From Albugo candida (Eukaryota; Oomycota; Peronosporomycetes; Albuginales; Albuginaceae), in the NCBI GenBank assembly GCA_905220665.1, contig CAJNAR010000014.1:1-64000 (forward strand): 64,000 nt of DNA, given 5' to 3'. The position numbers and the translations under genes are program-made. Below the pieces are notes generated by a model. The model was given only the letters and a program-made list of their open reading frames with translations, was not told the DNA's origin and did not search any database. Below, piece by piece: positions 21,816 to 33,602 of this stretch. How positions within the stretch are numbered: position 1 is the stretch's first letter; each line of letters begins with the position of its first letter.

Positions 21816-24369
21816 CCATTCTCATTGTTAATACATCGCTTCTTTTACTTTCTTGCAAACATATCATGAGACATATACTTTCTTGTAAAATGCGAGCAAC
21901 GCTTCGATTTCGCTTTTTTCCACTCGAAATCGTAAAGCTCGGACAGGTGGAGATTTAGTTTTTTATTAGAGTTAGAAGCGCTCTAGTATGAGTCCCATAT
22001 ACAGGAGCTTTAGCAGGTTGAATTGCGAAGTGCAATGAGCACAAGATAGGGGCTACTAAATTCGTGCTACGTAAGCAGTGTTGTGCTTGGCTTACTCAAA
22101 ATATGAGGTACAATTATTCCGGCTTGCGTTTATGACTTAAGTTTAAACTTTTCACTCAAATATGAAGAAGTTTTGGACCTTCAGAAAACAACAATCGTTG
22201 ACGACTTACATGATATTACCAAGTAGTAATTTCTTGATATTATCCGCTTTTGCAGGCTTGCGAGTTTTTTCCGAAAGCCGTCTTATGATATCCAAATCAG
22301 TTTCCATCATATCATTCTGTTATTGAGTCCACATGCAGGTTAATCATCTTGCTGACATTGTTGCTTAACATGTAATGAATGCACGGTTGGCCTCTGATCT
22401 ACTGTAAGGAGTCGGAGTTGGAGTCGGCTTGTTGAATGTTAATCGTATGTGTATAGTATACCATTTTTCTCACCATGAAGTTGGATTCGTTTTTCTATCC
22501 GTTTCATGTCGCTTTCATAAAGGTTTATCAGCTTTCCTTCTCACAATAAATAGTGAAGTTCCTTCTGCTGTACTACTTGCTGAAGAAATCGTCACTCATC
22601 AAAATCTTTTACGGACAGCAGCGACAAATCAAGTTGTCATGTAACAGCTAAGCAACACGAGTGAGTGAGGTGTTGTCAAACTGAGCGGGACGAAAAAATC
22701 TCCCACTTTCAGAAATCTTTTAGAATCTTGGATTGCTTCTCGCCCAAATGAAAAGCGTAGATGGTTTTGATACTTAATCGACTTGCGGCTGAGTGCAAAA
22801 AAAAATATTGGCGTATCTTATTGAATGAAGGTATGGTGCAGCGATGTGATCACCATCCGATAATCTCAGATCAGATTATCGCTCTCCGCAGAACTATATC
22901 TGGAACACCTAGTCAATAAAGTGGGATTAAAGTAGAGTGATTCTTGAATATAGGTACTCCAAAAAATAGCTTTGCAAACTCGGAAGCAAACGAGTGCGCT
23001 CGTACGATAGTAAATACCCTTCTTTCGAAATGAATTAGTTTCAGATTAATGTCTGTACGTACAAAATATGTGCTACATGTCTAGGGGGCCAAAGACCATT
23101 ATAATCATAATCCAATGCAAGAGAAACTACTTTGCATTTAATTAATATGCATACAATTGCGCAGAGAGCTATTTGTTGGTTATCAAAGCTTTCTCTACTC
23201 GACTCGCAGAACTACCCGTATCGGTCAATCTGTGATTGTGATGTTAACTTAATCTACCAGTATAGCTTCGGACTTCACAACATACATTAAACCTACGAAA
23301 ACCTGAGCAATGCAGACACAGCGTCGACTAGGGTGGTGTTGGAAATCGTATGATGTCGAAGCTTGTGTACATGGCCACTATAGGAAAATTTCATCTGTTA
23401 GTTTGATGCGTGCCGTCTTTTCTACCTATCGGCAAGCATAACCATGCAGGCACTGAGGGTCTGGAAAGATTGGCGGATACAATAACTTTTCTATGATATA
23501 GTTCCCCTTTTACCACTAAAAGTGGTCCGAGGGCCATTTCTACGTCGAGCTTGTCTATTCAAGATAGGGCGTATCACATTGTTAGACATAAAATGTGCGG
23601 ACCTATTAAATAGAGCCTATCAATCGTGGAATGGTGAGGAGAAGTCTGAGTGAACACCTTCAGACGTGTCGAGTGATGCGAACATGAGCTTACTTTGTCT
23701 AGCGTATAAAATATGGAGCATGTGGTTCTCAGATGCTACGTACGACCAATTCTTCAGTTGACGCTCGATTGAATCGGTTAGTATCGTGATCTCTATAATT
23801 TCTTACATCTGTATTGAGTTTTTGAGTTAGTTGCTGTGATACGCACGCATCGGAATAGCTTAGAAAGTATTTCAGAAAATTCTTAGTCGCTTTTCGTTTC
23901 GAATATGTTTTGCAAAACATCTTTTTTAAGCCTCTACCATTGATTGGCGACAACACAACAGGTCATGTTCGCGTTGTGTAGATACCTCAGAAGACAGTGC
24001 CTTTTAGATCTCATATCGTATCGCTATGATGAATATTGCATAGCCACATCATCAAACCATTTCGAAGAAACGTCTTGTTGGACCACCAATTACTATGATA
24101 GTTGTTATATTTCCCACTTGGATTCATCATCTGTATGATAGGCTTTATAACGTTGTACGAGGTGTGTCTATTGCATCCAAAAAGCGTTTCGCCAAATCCA
24201 TCAGTCCTAGTTGCAGAGTTATGTACATCCTTTTTCTATAGACATTTGGCGTTGATACTTACATATAGGCTATGACCTGTACTCCATTGTTACAGATTAT
24301 TGCATTCATGATTGCACAAATGATGGCATTATGGCATTTACTACCTCGTGCCATACGAATGCAATCATG
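21816..24369. other. Long stretch without a supported gene
   Basis: Only short open frames occur (the longest about 75 codons, for example 23729-23956 minus), none with a recognisable domain, signal peptide or neighbour. I see no RNA gene. The sequence is moderately AT-rich and looks like decayed intergenic DNA. Confidence 0.5.
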
Positions 24370-24920
24370 ATTGTGCAACATTTTATTCACAACAAGACTA
24401 TAAAGATCTCACTTTTTATGACTTCACTCTTTGACGTTTAGTCCTTCTGATGTCGAGGATCTGTGCCACAGCTATTTCAGATGGATACCGCACAAAATAG
24501 CAGGCTGGATGCCACGGTGTACTGCGCGTTGGTCACCAAGTATATGACAAATCGATTGCTACCACTCCTCATATAGTTCATGGTCATGGACGATTTCTAT
24601 CAGCAAACGAAACAGACCGAACAGTCTTGTTGTCTCATCAAAACATCCGACGTAATGAAATGACACACCACCTATTTCGCCATCCTTGGCCTTCTACATG
24701 CATGAAGTATGTATCTCCTAATGTACCACTCATGCAAGCTTGCTTTCCTTTATCACCATTTGTTCCCCTCATCCCTTGCTACCTTTCTGTCGAGGAAGGA
24801 CGGATGTCACTAAGAACCCTTTGAAACGGAGTTGTTGAAGAGTCAGAACTCTTAAAGTCCTCAAAAATCAAGTGATCTAAAGAGAAAATGTGGCTCGATT
24901 GGCGGACAAAATGTTTTGTC
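24370..24920 (+). pseudogene. Decayed copy of the unknown gene at 50856-51726
   Basis: On the plus strand, a frame reads LCHSYFRWIPHKIAG and then, after a shift, GVLRVGHQVYDKSIATTPHI and HGHGRF. This aligns with GVLRVNHQVYDKSIPFTPYI and FGHGR of the minus-strand gene at 50856-51726. DNA similarity continues past the stop through the 3' flank to about 24920. Stops and shifts make it non-functional. It forms the outer left end of the 24-51 kb palindrome. Confidence 0.6.
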
Positions 24921-25127
24921 GATATGTACATGTATTTGACGTAGAGCTACCAAAAACCAAACACATTTAATGTAGACGTGGTCGACCATTTCCATTGTCT
25001 GGATATGAAATTCTCAACGTAAATCTATCAGCTAACACAAACAAAGAGTGCGGAAAGAAGCGCCTGGTTCAGGACCAATTCCGTCACGACATCAGCCTCC
25101 ACCTCAAACGCCACATCCAAGACCATC

Positions 25128-25859
25128 TCAAACTCTACCTCCAATTCCACCTCCAAGGCCACCTCCGAAACCACCGCCAAGGCCTCCTCCTCCTCCATGA
25201 CCACCTCCGTGACCACCTCCATGACCACCGCCATGACCGTATCTATGCCCTCCTCCACCTCCTCCGCCACCACCGCCACCTCCATGGCCACCACCAATAC
25301 CGCCTCCAAGACCACCTCCGAAACCCCCTCCAATGCCACCACCATGACCGCTTCTATGACGTCCCCCTCCTCCTCCTCCTCCTCCTCCACCACCTCCTCC
25401 TCCAAGACTACGCCCAACTCCACCTCCAAGACCACCACCGATGCCACCTCCAAGACCACCCCCTCCTCCTCCTCTTCCACCACCACCCCCACCATGACCA
25501 CCAACATGACCACCTCCATGGCCGCCACCATGACCACCACCATGACCGCCACCATGACCACCACCATGACCACCACCATGACCACCACCAATGCCACCAC
25601 CAATGCCCCCTCCAAAACCACCTCCAAAACCACCATGACCTTGATGTAGACCCTCGACTCTAGAATACTTATCGTCTTCTCTTCGAATCGCTTGTCTCTG
25701 CTGATACTGTTCGACTTCTCTTCCATCCTTCAGATCACCATTGTTCAAAGGTTGTTTGCTAGATTGTACTTGTTGCACATAATTTCCCTCACAGAAATTT
25801 CCCGTAAAGAGTATCAATGCTGCCGCTGAGATCGAATGTGTTGCGGTCTGGAACTTCAT
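25128..25859 (-). CDS. Secreted glycine-rich protein, type 1 (unit A)
   Basis: 243 residues. The ATG (MKFQTATHSISAAALILF) starts a signal peptide ending near residue 25; the open frame extends 14 codons upstream but only through a TTG. The mature part begins NYVQQVQSSKQ, carries a charged stretch with RQAIRREDD at residues 55-63, and from about residue 73 is almost pure glycine with His, Ile, Leu and Phe (GGGH, GGGI, GGGL, GGGF repeats). The GGGH tract is longest here. The other strand and frames are open only because the DNA is a trinucleotide-type repeat; only this frame has a signal peptide. A structural or wall-associated protein or an effector is possible; the function is unknown. Confidence 0.75.
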   Translation of the reverse strand: MKFQTATHSISAAALILFTGNFCEGNYVQQVQSSKQPLNNGDLKDGREVEQYQQRQAIRREDDKYSRVEGLHQGHGGFGGGFGGGIGGGIGGGHGGGHGGGHGGGHGGGHGGGHGGGHVGGHGGGGGGRGGGGGGLGGGIGGGLGGGVGRSLGGGGGGGGGGGGGGRHRSGHGGGIGGGFGGGLGGGIGGGHGGGGGGGGGGGGHRYGHGGGHGGGHGGGHGGGGGLGGGFGGGLGGGIGGRV

Positions 25860-26264
25860 GTTGTAGTATTTCAGTCGAGTATTCTTTGTTGCGTGCTTCA
25901 AGTTATCAAGCTCGTAAAAGGTTGATCACAAAATGAAGATATGCTGTAGTCGCATTTCTCAAGGTTGCCATGCATGAATGGTATAGTCTGCGTGAGATTC
26001 TATCCCGATAAAGCACCCAAAATAGACTCTACCGCCTAAACCGAGGAATGGAGTGATACATCTGAACGCACGTGGTAGATTTCTTCTTTCTATGACTTTT
26101 CACTCTTCTATATCTTGTTAATAGGAGCAGAAAGAGAACAAGCTACAGAGGATGCTTGAAAGGAATATGTACCCTACCAGACTCTGTGTAGTATACGCAG
26201 TAGACAAAAAGTGGTGAAAATGATATATAGAAGCAACAAGACCTTCGTAGCTATCATTTCGTGA

Positions 26265-26800
26265 TTAGTAGTAGCTTTGCGGCAGCACTCTATCAGTGAC
26301 TCCGGTATTGGCACTAACTTTTGATTGAGTGGAAGTATTCGTGGAACGAACTGAAGCTGATGTAGGAATGTATGCGACGTGCTCACCGCGTAGAGCTGTT
26401 TATCGTGAGTTGTCTGGATGTGGTGTGGACAATTTTGATATGGAAACTCTCTTGTAAAATCATTCGGAGCCCAATATGTCGAAAACGGAAGTTTTGGATG
26501 TTCGTATACGGCGACATAGAGTCCATTATTTTAGTGATGAACATGAATTTGAGCACAGCATTTCCCTGCAATACCCCTCTGTGCACTGAATCCTTTTTTC
26601 TTCCATTCGAATCTCCGTCCCCCTACTCTGCTGATTGAGTCCATATAAGCACGTTCAAAGTGTGGTAACCAGTCTAAGGGTTCGAAACTAGCGTTTTTCG
26701 TCTGGCACTACTCGTTCCCAAATGCCGGTGAAGAATACTTACATCCATCAAGCTTTCAGGGATGAGCCGTCTCTTTTGACGATAGGATATTCCGGTTATT
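26265..26800 (-). pseudogene. GH6 deletion remnant (unit A)
   Basis: Read on the minus strand, this resembles the first codons of the 1637-2986 GH6 gene (the QKRRLI region) joined to its 3' end: GYxxLNVLIW, then a shifted KDSVHRGVLQ block, then in frame RGEHVAYIP and TSASVRSTNTSTQ up to the stop at 26265. The whole catalytic middle, including the PNKDC and EPD motifs, is missing. The upstream box lies at 27035-27052. The glycine-rich gene of the unit starts about 400 bp downstream. Confidence 0.75.
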
Positions 26801-27674
26801 CTTTCAAATCTGGCTCCCACTTATTGCATTGCGCGTTTTTGTTTGTAGTCGAGCTGTTGCGAAATTCAACGTACCTACGGCACTAACACTTAGATGGGTC
26901 AAACACATTATGAATGCATACAGGTCCTTAATCTAATCGATATTCATCGCTCTGTAGGTTGCAAGCACAGCTATAATGCGACTGAGTTTATCCCGCTCTA
27001 TTTTCCTTTTTACAATGCATTCCCTGGCTACAAATTCGTCACGTGATCGTCATTCGAATTTTGCGTTACCTTTACTTCACATATATCGTTTTTAAAACCG
27101 ACAAATCTTTAATTTGAGTTTCATTGATGACGTATACTTCAATGGAAACTATGTCTTCGAAAAGTTACATGGTCTTTAAAGCCATGACTCGTTCATCAGA
27201 TTGTCAGACACATGTGTGGTCGTATGATGTGAATTGTTTATCTTAAATATGTCACCCACGGTTAATGTCGCGTGATACTATTTCACTCCATGGATACACG
27301 CGATTATATGAATCGGTATTCGCTTTCGGCCCAAATCTACGATATCTGAAAAGCTAAACCAAAATACTAAAGTCACGTGGTGAAGAGCCCTTCAGTGTGA
27401 TTCTCGGACGCTAATATTCCAAGATATCTGCAAGTGTACGGCGCGCGGAAGAACAAAATGTTTTGTCGATATGTACATGTATTTGACGTAGAGCTACCAA
27501 AAACCAAACACATTTAATGTAGACGTGGTCGACCATTTCCATTGTCTGGATATGAAATTCTCAACGTAAATCTATCAGCTAACACAAACAAAGAGTGCGG
27601 AAAGAAGCGCCTGGTTCAGGACCAATTCCGTCACGATATCAGCCTCCACCTCAAACGCCACATCCAAGACCATC

Positions 27675-28382
27675 TCAAACTCTACCTCCAATTCCACCTC
27701 CAAGGCCACCTCCGAAACCACCGCCAAGGCCTCCTCCTCCTCCATGACCACCGCCATGACCGTATCTATGCCCTCCTCCACCTCCTCCGCCACCACCGCC
27801 ACCTCCATGGCCACCACCAATACCGCCTCCAAGACCACCTCCGAAACCCCCTCCAATGCCACCACCATGACCGCTTCTATGACGTCCCCCTCCTCCTCCT
27901 CCTCCTCCTCCTCCTCCTCCTCCTCCTCCTCCTCCTCCTCCTCCACCACCTCCTCCTCCAAGACTACGCCCAACTCCACCTCCAAGACCACCACCGATGC
28001 CACCTCCAAGACCACCCCCTCCTCCTCCTCCTCCACCACCACCCCCACCTCCATGACCACCTCCATGGCCGCCACCATGACCGCCACCATGACCACCACC
28101 ATGACCACCACCAATGCCACCACCAATGCCCCCTCCAAAACCACCTCCAAAACCACCATGACCTTGATGTAGACCCTCGACTCTAGAATACTTATCGTCT
28201 TCTCTTCGAATCGCTTGTCTCTGCTGATACTGTTCGACTTCTCTTCCATCCTTCAGATCACCATTGTTCAAAGGTTGTTTGCTAGATTGTACTTGTTGCA
28301 CATAATTTCCCTCACAGAAATTTCCCGTAAAGAGTATCAATGCTGCCGCTGAGATCGAATGTGTTGCGGTCTGGAACTTCAT
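27675..28382 (-). CDS. Secreted glycine-rich protein, type 1 (unit B)
   Basis: 235 residues. The signal peptide and charged region are identical to unit A. The glycine tract differs: fewer GGGH repeats, but the uninterrupted Gly run encoded by a long (CCT)n on the plus strand (about 27888-27946) is the longest in the array. The protein ends GGIGGRV as in unit A. Confidence 0.72.
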   Translation of the reverse strand: MKFQTATHSISAAALILFTGNFCEGNYVQQVQSSKQPLNNGDLKDGREVEQYQQRQAIRREDDKYSRVEGLHQGHGGFGGGFGGGIGGGIGGGHGGGHGGGHGGGHGGGHGGGGGGGGGGGGGGLGGGIGGGLGGGVGRSLGGGGGGGGGGGGGGGGGGGGGGGGGRHRSGHGGGIGGGFGGGLGGGIGGGHGGGGGGGGGGGGHRYGHGGGHGGGGGLGGGFGGGLGGGIGGRV

Positions 28383-28787
28383 GTTGTAGTATTTCAGTCG
28401 AGTATTCTTTGTTGCGTGCTTCAAGTTATCAAGCTCGTAAAAGGTTGATCACAAAATGAAGATATGCTGTAGTCGCATTTCTCAAGGTTGCCATGCATGA
28501 ATGGTATAGTCTGCGTGAGATTCTATCCCGATAAAGCACCCAAAATAGACTCTACCGCCTAAACCGAGGAATGGAGTGATACATCTGAACGCACGTGGTA
28601 GATTTCTTCTATCTATGACTTTTCACTCTTCTATATCTTGTTAATAGGAGCAGAAAGAGAACAAGCTACAGAGGATGCTTGAAAGGAATATGTACCCTAC
28701 CAGACTCTGTGTAGTATACGCAGTAGACAAAAAGTGGTGAAAATGATATATAGAAGCAACAAGACCTTCGTAGCTATCATTTCGTGA

Positions 28788-29323
28788 TTAGTAGTAGCTT
28801 TGCGGCAGCACTCTATCAGTGACTCCGGTATTGGCACTAACTTTTGATTGAGTGGAAGTATTCGTGGAACGAACTGAAGCTGATGTAGGAATGTATGCGA
28901 CGTGCTCACCGCGTAGAGCTGTTTATCGTGAGTTGTCTGGATGTGGTGTGGACAATTTTGATATGGAAACTCTCTTGTAAAATCATTCGGAGCCCAATAT
29001 GTCGAAAACGGAAGTTTTGGATGTTCGTATACGGCGACATAGAGTCCATTATTTTAGTGATGAACATGAATTTGAGCACAGCATTTCCCTGCAATACCCC
29101 TCTGTGCACTGAATCCTTTTTTCTTCCATTCGAATCTCCGTCCCCCTACTCTGCTGATTGAGTCCATATAAGCACGTTCAAAGTGTGGTAACCAGTCTAA
29201 GGGTTCGAAACTAGCGTTTTTCGTCTGGCACTACTCGTTCCCAAATGCCGGTGAAGAATACTTACATCCATCAAGCTTTCAGGGATGAGCCGTCTCTTTT
29301 GACGATAGGATATTCCGGTTATT
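28788..29323 (-). pseudogene. GH6 deletion remnant (unit B)
   Basis: The same deletion structure as in unit A and almost the same sequence, so the deletion happened before the tandem amplification. The conserved upstream box lies about 235 bp further up at about 29558-29575. Confidence 0.72.
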
Positions 29324-30197
29324 CTTTCAAATCTGGCTCCCACTTATTGCATTGCGCGTTTTTGTTTGTAGTCGAGCTGTTGCGAAATTCAACGTACCTA
29401 CGGCACTAACACTTAGATGGGTCAAACACATTATGAATGCATACAGGTCCTTAATCTAATCGATATTCATCGCTCTGTAGGTTGCAAGCACAGCTATAAT
29501 GCGACTGAGTTTATCCCGCTCTATTTTCCTTTTTACAATGCATTCCCTGGCTACAAATTCGTCACGTGATCGTCATTCGAATTTTGCGTTACCTTTACTT
29601 CACATATATCGTTTTTAAAACCGACAAATCTTTAATTTGAGTTTCATTGATGACGTATACTTCAATGGAAACTATGTCTTCGAAAAGTTACATGGTCTTT
29701 AAAGCCATGACTCGTTCATCAGATTGTCAGACACATGTGTGGTCGTATGATGTGAATTGTTTATCTTAAATATGTCACCCACGGTTAATGTCGCGTGATA
29801 CTATTTCACTCCATGGATACACGCGATTATATGAATCGGTATTCGCTTTCGGCCCAAATCTACGATATCTGAAAAGCTAAACCAAAATACTAAAGTCACG
29901 TGGTGAAGAGCCCTTCAGTGTGATTCTCGGACGCTAATATTCCAAGATATCTGCAAGTGTACGGCGCGCGGAAGAACAAAATGTTTTGTCGATATGTACA
30001 TGTATTTGACGTAGAGCTACCAAAAACCAAACACATTTAATGTAGACGTGGTCGACCATTTCCATTGTCTGGATATGAAATTCTCAACGTAAATCTATCA
30101 GCTAACACAAACAAAGAGTGCGGAAAGAAGCGCCTGGTTCAGGACCAATTCCGTCACGATATCAGCCTCCACCTCAAACGCCACATCCAAGACCATC

Positions 30198-30884
30198 TCA
30201 AACTCTACCTCCAATTCCACCTCCAAGGCCACCTCCGAAACCACCGCCAAGGCCTCCTCCTCCTCCATGACCACCGCCATGACCGTATCTATGCCCTCCT
30301 CCACCTCCTCCGCCACCACCGCCACCTCCATGGCCACCACCAATACCGCCTCCAAGACCACCTCCGAAACCCCCTCCAATGCCACCACCATGACCGCTTC
30401 TATGACGTCCCCCTCCTCCTCCTCCTCCTCCTCCTCCTCCTCCTCCTCCTCCTCCTCCACCACCTCCTCCTCCAAGACTACGCCCAACTCCACCTCCAAG
30501 ACCACCACCGATGCCACCTCCAAGACCACCCCCTCCTCCTCCTCCTCCACCACCACCCCCACCTCCATGGCCGCCACCATGACCGCCACCATGACCACCA
30601 CCATGACCACCACCAATGCCACCACCAATGCCCCCTCCAAAACCACCTCCAAAACCACCATGACCTTGATGTAGACCCTCGACTCTAGAATACTTATCGT
30701 CTTCTCTTCGAATCGCTTGTCTCTGCTGATACTGTTCGACTTCTCTTCCATCCTTCAGATCACCATTGTTCAAAGGTTGTTTGCTAGATTGTACTTGTTG
30801 CACATAATTTCCCTCACAGAAATTTCCCGTAAAGAGTATCAATGCTGCCGCTGAGATCGAATGTGTTGCGGTCTGGAACTTCAT
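30198..30884 (-). CDS. Secreted glycine-rich protein, type 1 (unit C)
   Basis: 228 residues, the shortest intact type 1 copy. The N-terminal 72 residues match units A and B; the GGGH block is reduced and the pure glycine run is intermediate in length. It has the ordinary start and the GGRV end. Confidence 0.72.
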   Translation of the reverse strand: MKFQTATHSISAAALILFTGNFCEGNYVQQVQSSKQPLNNGDLKDGREVEQYQQRQAIRREDDKYSRVEGLHQGHGGFGGGFGGGIGGGIGGGHGGGHGGGHGGGHGGGGGGGGGGGGGGLGGGIGGGLGGGVGRSLGGGGGGGGGGGGGGGGGGGGGGRHRSGHGGGIGGGFGGGLGGGIGGGHGGGGGGGGGGGGHRYGHGGGHGGGGGLGGGFGGGLGGGIGGRV

Positions 30885-31233
30885 GTTGTAGTATTTCAGT
30901 CGAGTATTCTTTGTTGCGTGCTTCAAGTTATCAAGCTCGTAAAAGGTTGATCACAAAATGAAGATATGCTGTAGTCGCATTTCTCAAGGTTGCCATGCAT
31001 GAATGGTATAGTCTGCGTGAGATTCTATCCCGATAAAGCACCCAAAATAGACTCTACCGCCTAAACCGAGGAATGGAGTGATACATCTGAACGCACGTGG
31101 TAGATTTCTTCTATCTATGACTTTTCACTCTTCTATATCTTGTTAATAGGAGCAGAAAGAGAACAAGCTACAGAGGATGCTTGAAAGGAATATGTACCCT
31201 ACCAGACTCTGTGTAGTATACGCAGTAGACAAA

Positions 31234-31611
31234 AAGTGGTGAAAATGATATATAGAAGCAACAAGACCTTCGTAGCTATCATTTCGTGATTAGTAGTAGC
31301 TTTGCGGCAGCACTCTATCAGTGACTCCGGTATTGGCACTAACTTTTGATTGAGTGGAAGTATTCGTGGAACGAACTGAAGCTGATGTAGGAATGTATGC
31401 GACGTGCTCACCGCGTAGAGCTAAGTGGTGAAAATGATATATAGAAGCAACAAGACCTTCGTAGCTATCATTTCGTGATTAGTAGTAGCTTTGCGGCAGC
31501 ACTCTATCAGTGACTCCGGTATTGGCACTAACTTTTGATTGAGTGGAAGTATTCGTGGAACGAACTGAAGCTGATGTAGGAATGTATGCGACGTGCTCAC
31601 CGCGTAGAGCT
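31234..31611. repeat. 189 bp tandem duplication in the GH6 tail of unit C
   Basis: The segment 31234-31422 is repeated exactly at 31423-31611. It covers the 3' tail of the GH6 remnant and its downstream flank. It explains why units C and D are about 2.69 kb apart whereas other left-arm neighbours are about 2.52 kb apart. Confidence 0.9.
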
Positions 31612-32014
31612 GTTTATCGTGAGTTGTCTGGATGTGGTGTGGACAATTTTGATATGGAAACTCTCTTGTAAAATCATTCGGAGCCCAATATGTCGAAAAC
31701 GGAAGTTTTGGATGCTCGTATACGGCGACATAGAGTCCATTATTTTAGTGATGAACATGAATTTGAGCACAGCATTTCCCTGCAATACCCCTCTGTGCAC
31801 TGAATCCTTTTTTCTTCCATTCGAATCTCCGTCCCCCTACTCTGCTGATTGAGTCCATATAAGCACGTTCAAAGTGTGGTAACCAGTCTAAGGGTTCGAA
31901 ACTAGCGTTTTTCGTCTGGCACTACTCGTTCCCAAATGCCGGTGAAGAATACTTACATCCATCAAGCTTTCAGGGATGAGCCGTCTCTTTTGACGATAGG
32001 ATATTCCGGTTATT
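31479..32014 (-). pseudogene. GH6 deletion remnant (unit C)
   Basis: The same fused 5'/3' structure as the other remnants. Its last about 130 bp occur again at about 31290-31422 because of the 189 bp tandem duplication. Confidence 0.72.
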
Positions 32015-32496
32015 CTTTCAAATCTGGCTCCCACTTATTGCATTGCGCGTTTTTGTTTGTAGTCGAGCTGTTGCGAAATTCAACGTACCTACGGCACTAA
32101 CACTTAGATGGGTCAAACACATTATGAATGCATACAGGTCCTTAATCTAATCGATATTCATCGCTCTGTAGGTTGCAAGCACAGCTATAATGCGACTGAG
32201 TTTATCCCGCTCTATTTTCCTTTTTACAATGCATTCCCTGGCTACAAATTCGTCACGTGATCGTCATTCGAATTTTGCGTTACCTTTACTTCACATATAT
32301 CGTTTTTAAAACCGACAAATCTTTAATTTGAGTTTCATTGATGACGTATACTTCAATGGAAACTATGTCTTCGAAAAGTTACATGGTCTTTAAAGCCATG
32401 ACTCGTTCATCAGATTGTCAGACACATGTGTGGTCGTATGATGTGAATTGTTTATCTTAAATATGTCACCCACGGTTAATGTCGCGTGATACTATT

Positions 32497-32520
32497 TTAC
32501 TCAGAGAATATATGCGACTA
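32497..32520. other. Right-arm sequence patch inside the left arm
   Basis: At the matching place the other left-arm copies (near 27285, 29807 and 35027) read TTCACTCCATGGATACACG, whereas this copy reads TTTACTCAGAGAATATATG, exactly as all the right-arm copies do in reverse complement (for example near 41620-41640). Flanking bases are otherwise those of the left arm. This looks like a gene-conversion tract between arms. Confidence 0.7.
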
Positions 32521-32888
32521 TATGAATCGGTATTCGCTTTCGGCCCAAATCTACGATATCTGAAAAGCTAAACCAAAATACTAAAGTCACGTGGTGAAGA
32601 GCCCTTCAGTGTGATTCTCGGACGCTAATATTCCAAGATATCTGCAAGTGTACGGCGCGCGGAAGAACAAAATGTTTTGTCGATATGTACATGTATTTGA
32701 CGTAGAGCTACCAAAAACCAAACACATTTAATGTAGACGTGGTCGACCATTTCCATTGTCTGGATATGAAATTCTCAACGTAAATCTATCAGCTAACACA
32801 AACAAAGAGTGCGGAAAGAAGCGCCTGGTTCAGGACCAATTCCGTCACGATATCAGCCTCCACCTCAAACGCCACATCCAAGACCATC

Positions 32889-33602
32889 TCAAACTCTACC
32901 TCCAATTCCACCTCCAAGGCCACCTCCGAAACCACCGCCAAGGCCTCCTCCTCCTCCATGACCACCGCCATGACCGTATCTATGCCCTCCTCCACCTCCT
33001 CCGCCACCACCGCCACCTCCATGGCCACCACCAATACCGCCTCCAAGACCACCTCCGAAACCCCCTCCAATGCCACCACCATGACCGCTTCTATGACGTC
33101 CCCCTCCTCCTCCTCCTCCTCCTCCTCCTCCACCACCTCCTCCTCCTCCTCCTCCTCCTCCTCCACCACCTCCTCCTCCAAGACTACGCCCAACTCCACC
33201 TCCAAGACCACCACCGATGCCACCTCCAAGACCACCCCCTCCTCCTCCTCCTCCACCACCACCCCCACCTCCATGACCACCTCCATGGCCGCCACCATGA
33301 CCGCCACCATGACCACCACCATGACCACCACCAATGCCACCACCAATGCCCCCTCCAAAACCACCTCCAAAACCACCATGACCTTGATGTAGACCCTCGA
33401 CTCTAGAATACTTATCGTCTTCTCTTCGAATCGCTTGTCTCTGCTGATACTGTTCGACTTCTCTTCCATCCTTCAGATCACCATTGTTCAAAGGTTGTTT
33501 GCTAGATTGTACTTGTTGCACATAATTTCCCTCACAGAAATTTCCCGTAAAGAGTATCAATGCTGCCGCTGAGATCGAATGTGTTGCGGTCTGGAACTTC
33601 AT
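32889..33602 (-). CDS. Secreted glycine-rich protein, type 1 (unit D)
   Basis: 237 residues with the usual type 1 N-terminus. The (CCT)n tract is interrupted by a second CCACCA block (33130-33173), showing an internal duplication of part of the glycine tract found in no other unit. Confidence 0.72.
   Translation of the reverse strand: MKFQTATHSISAAALILFTGNFCEGNYVQQVQSSKQPLNNGDLKDGREVEQYQQRQAIRREDDKYSRVEGLHQGHGGFGGGFGGGIGGGIGGGHGGGHGGGHGGGHGGGHGGGGGGGGGGGGGGLGGGIGGGLGGGVGRSLGGGGGGGGGGGGGGGGGGGGGGGGGGGRHRSGHGGGIGGGFGGGLGGGIGGGHGGGGGGGGGGGGHRYGHGGGHGGGGGLGGGFGGGLGGGIGGRV

Noticed and set aside
24290..24390. Two similar copies of a GCAxTCATGATTG segment about 70 bases apart
   Set aside because: The similarity depends on the short self-complementary AATCATGATT core; there is no array or hairpin of useful length.
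25197..25649. Long Ser/Thr-rich, Leu/His-rich and Glu/Val-rich open frames overlapping the glycine-rich genes
   Set aside because: They are by-products of a triplet-type repeat that leaves several frames open; none has a signal peptide or a conserved end, and they change freely between units.
26372..26638. An 88-codon frame conserved in nearly every array unit
   Set aside because: It lies antisense to the GH6 remnant, and its conservation only reflects the recent amplification of the units.
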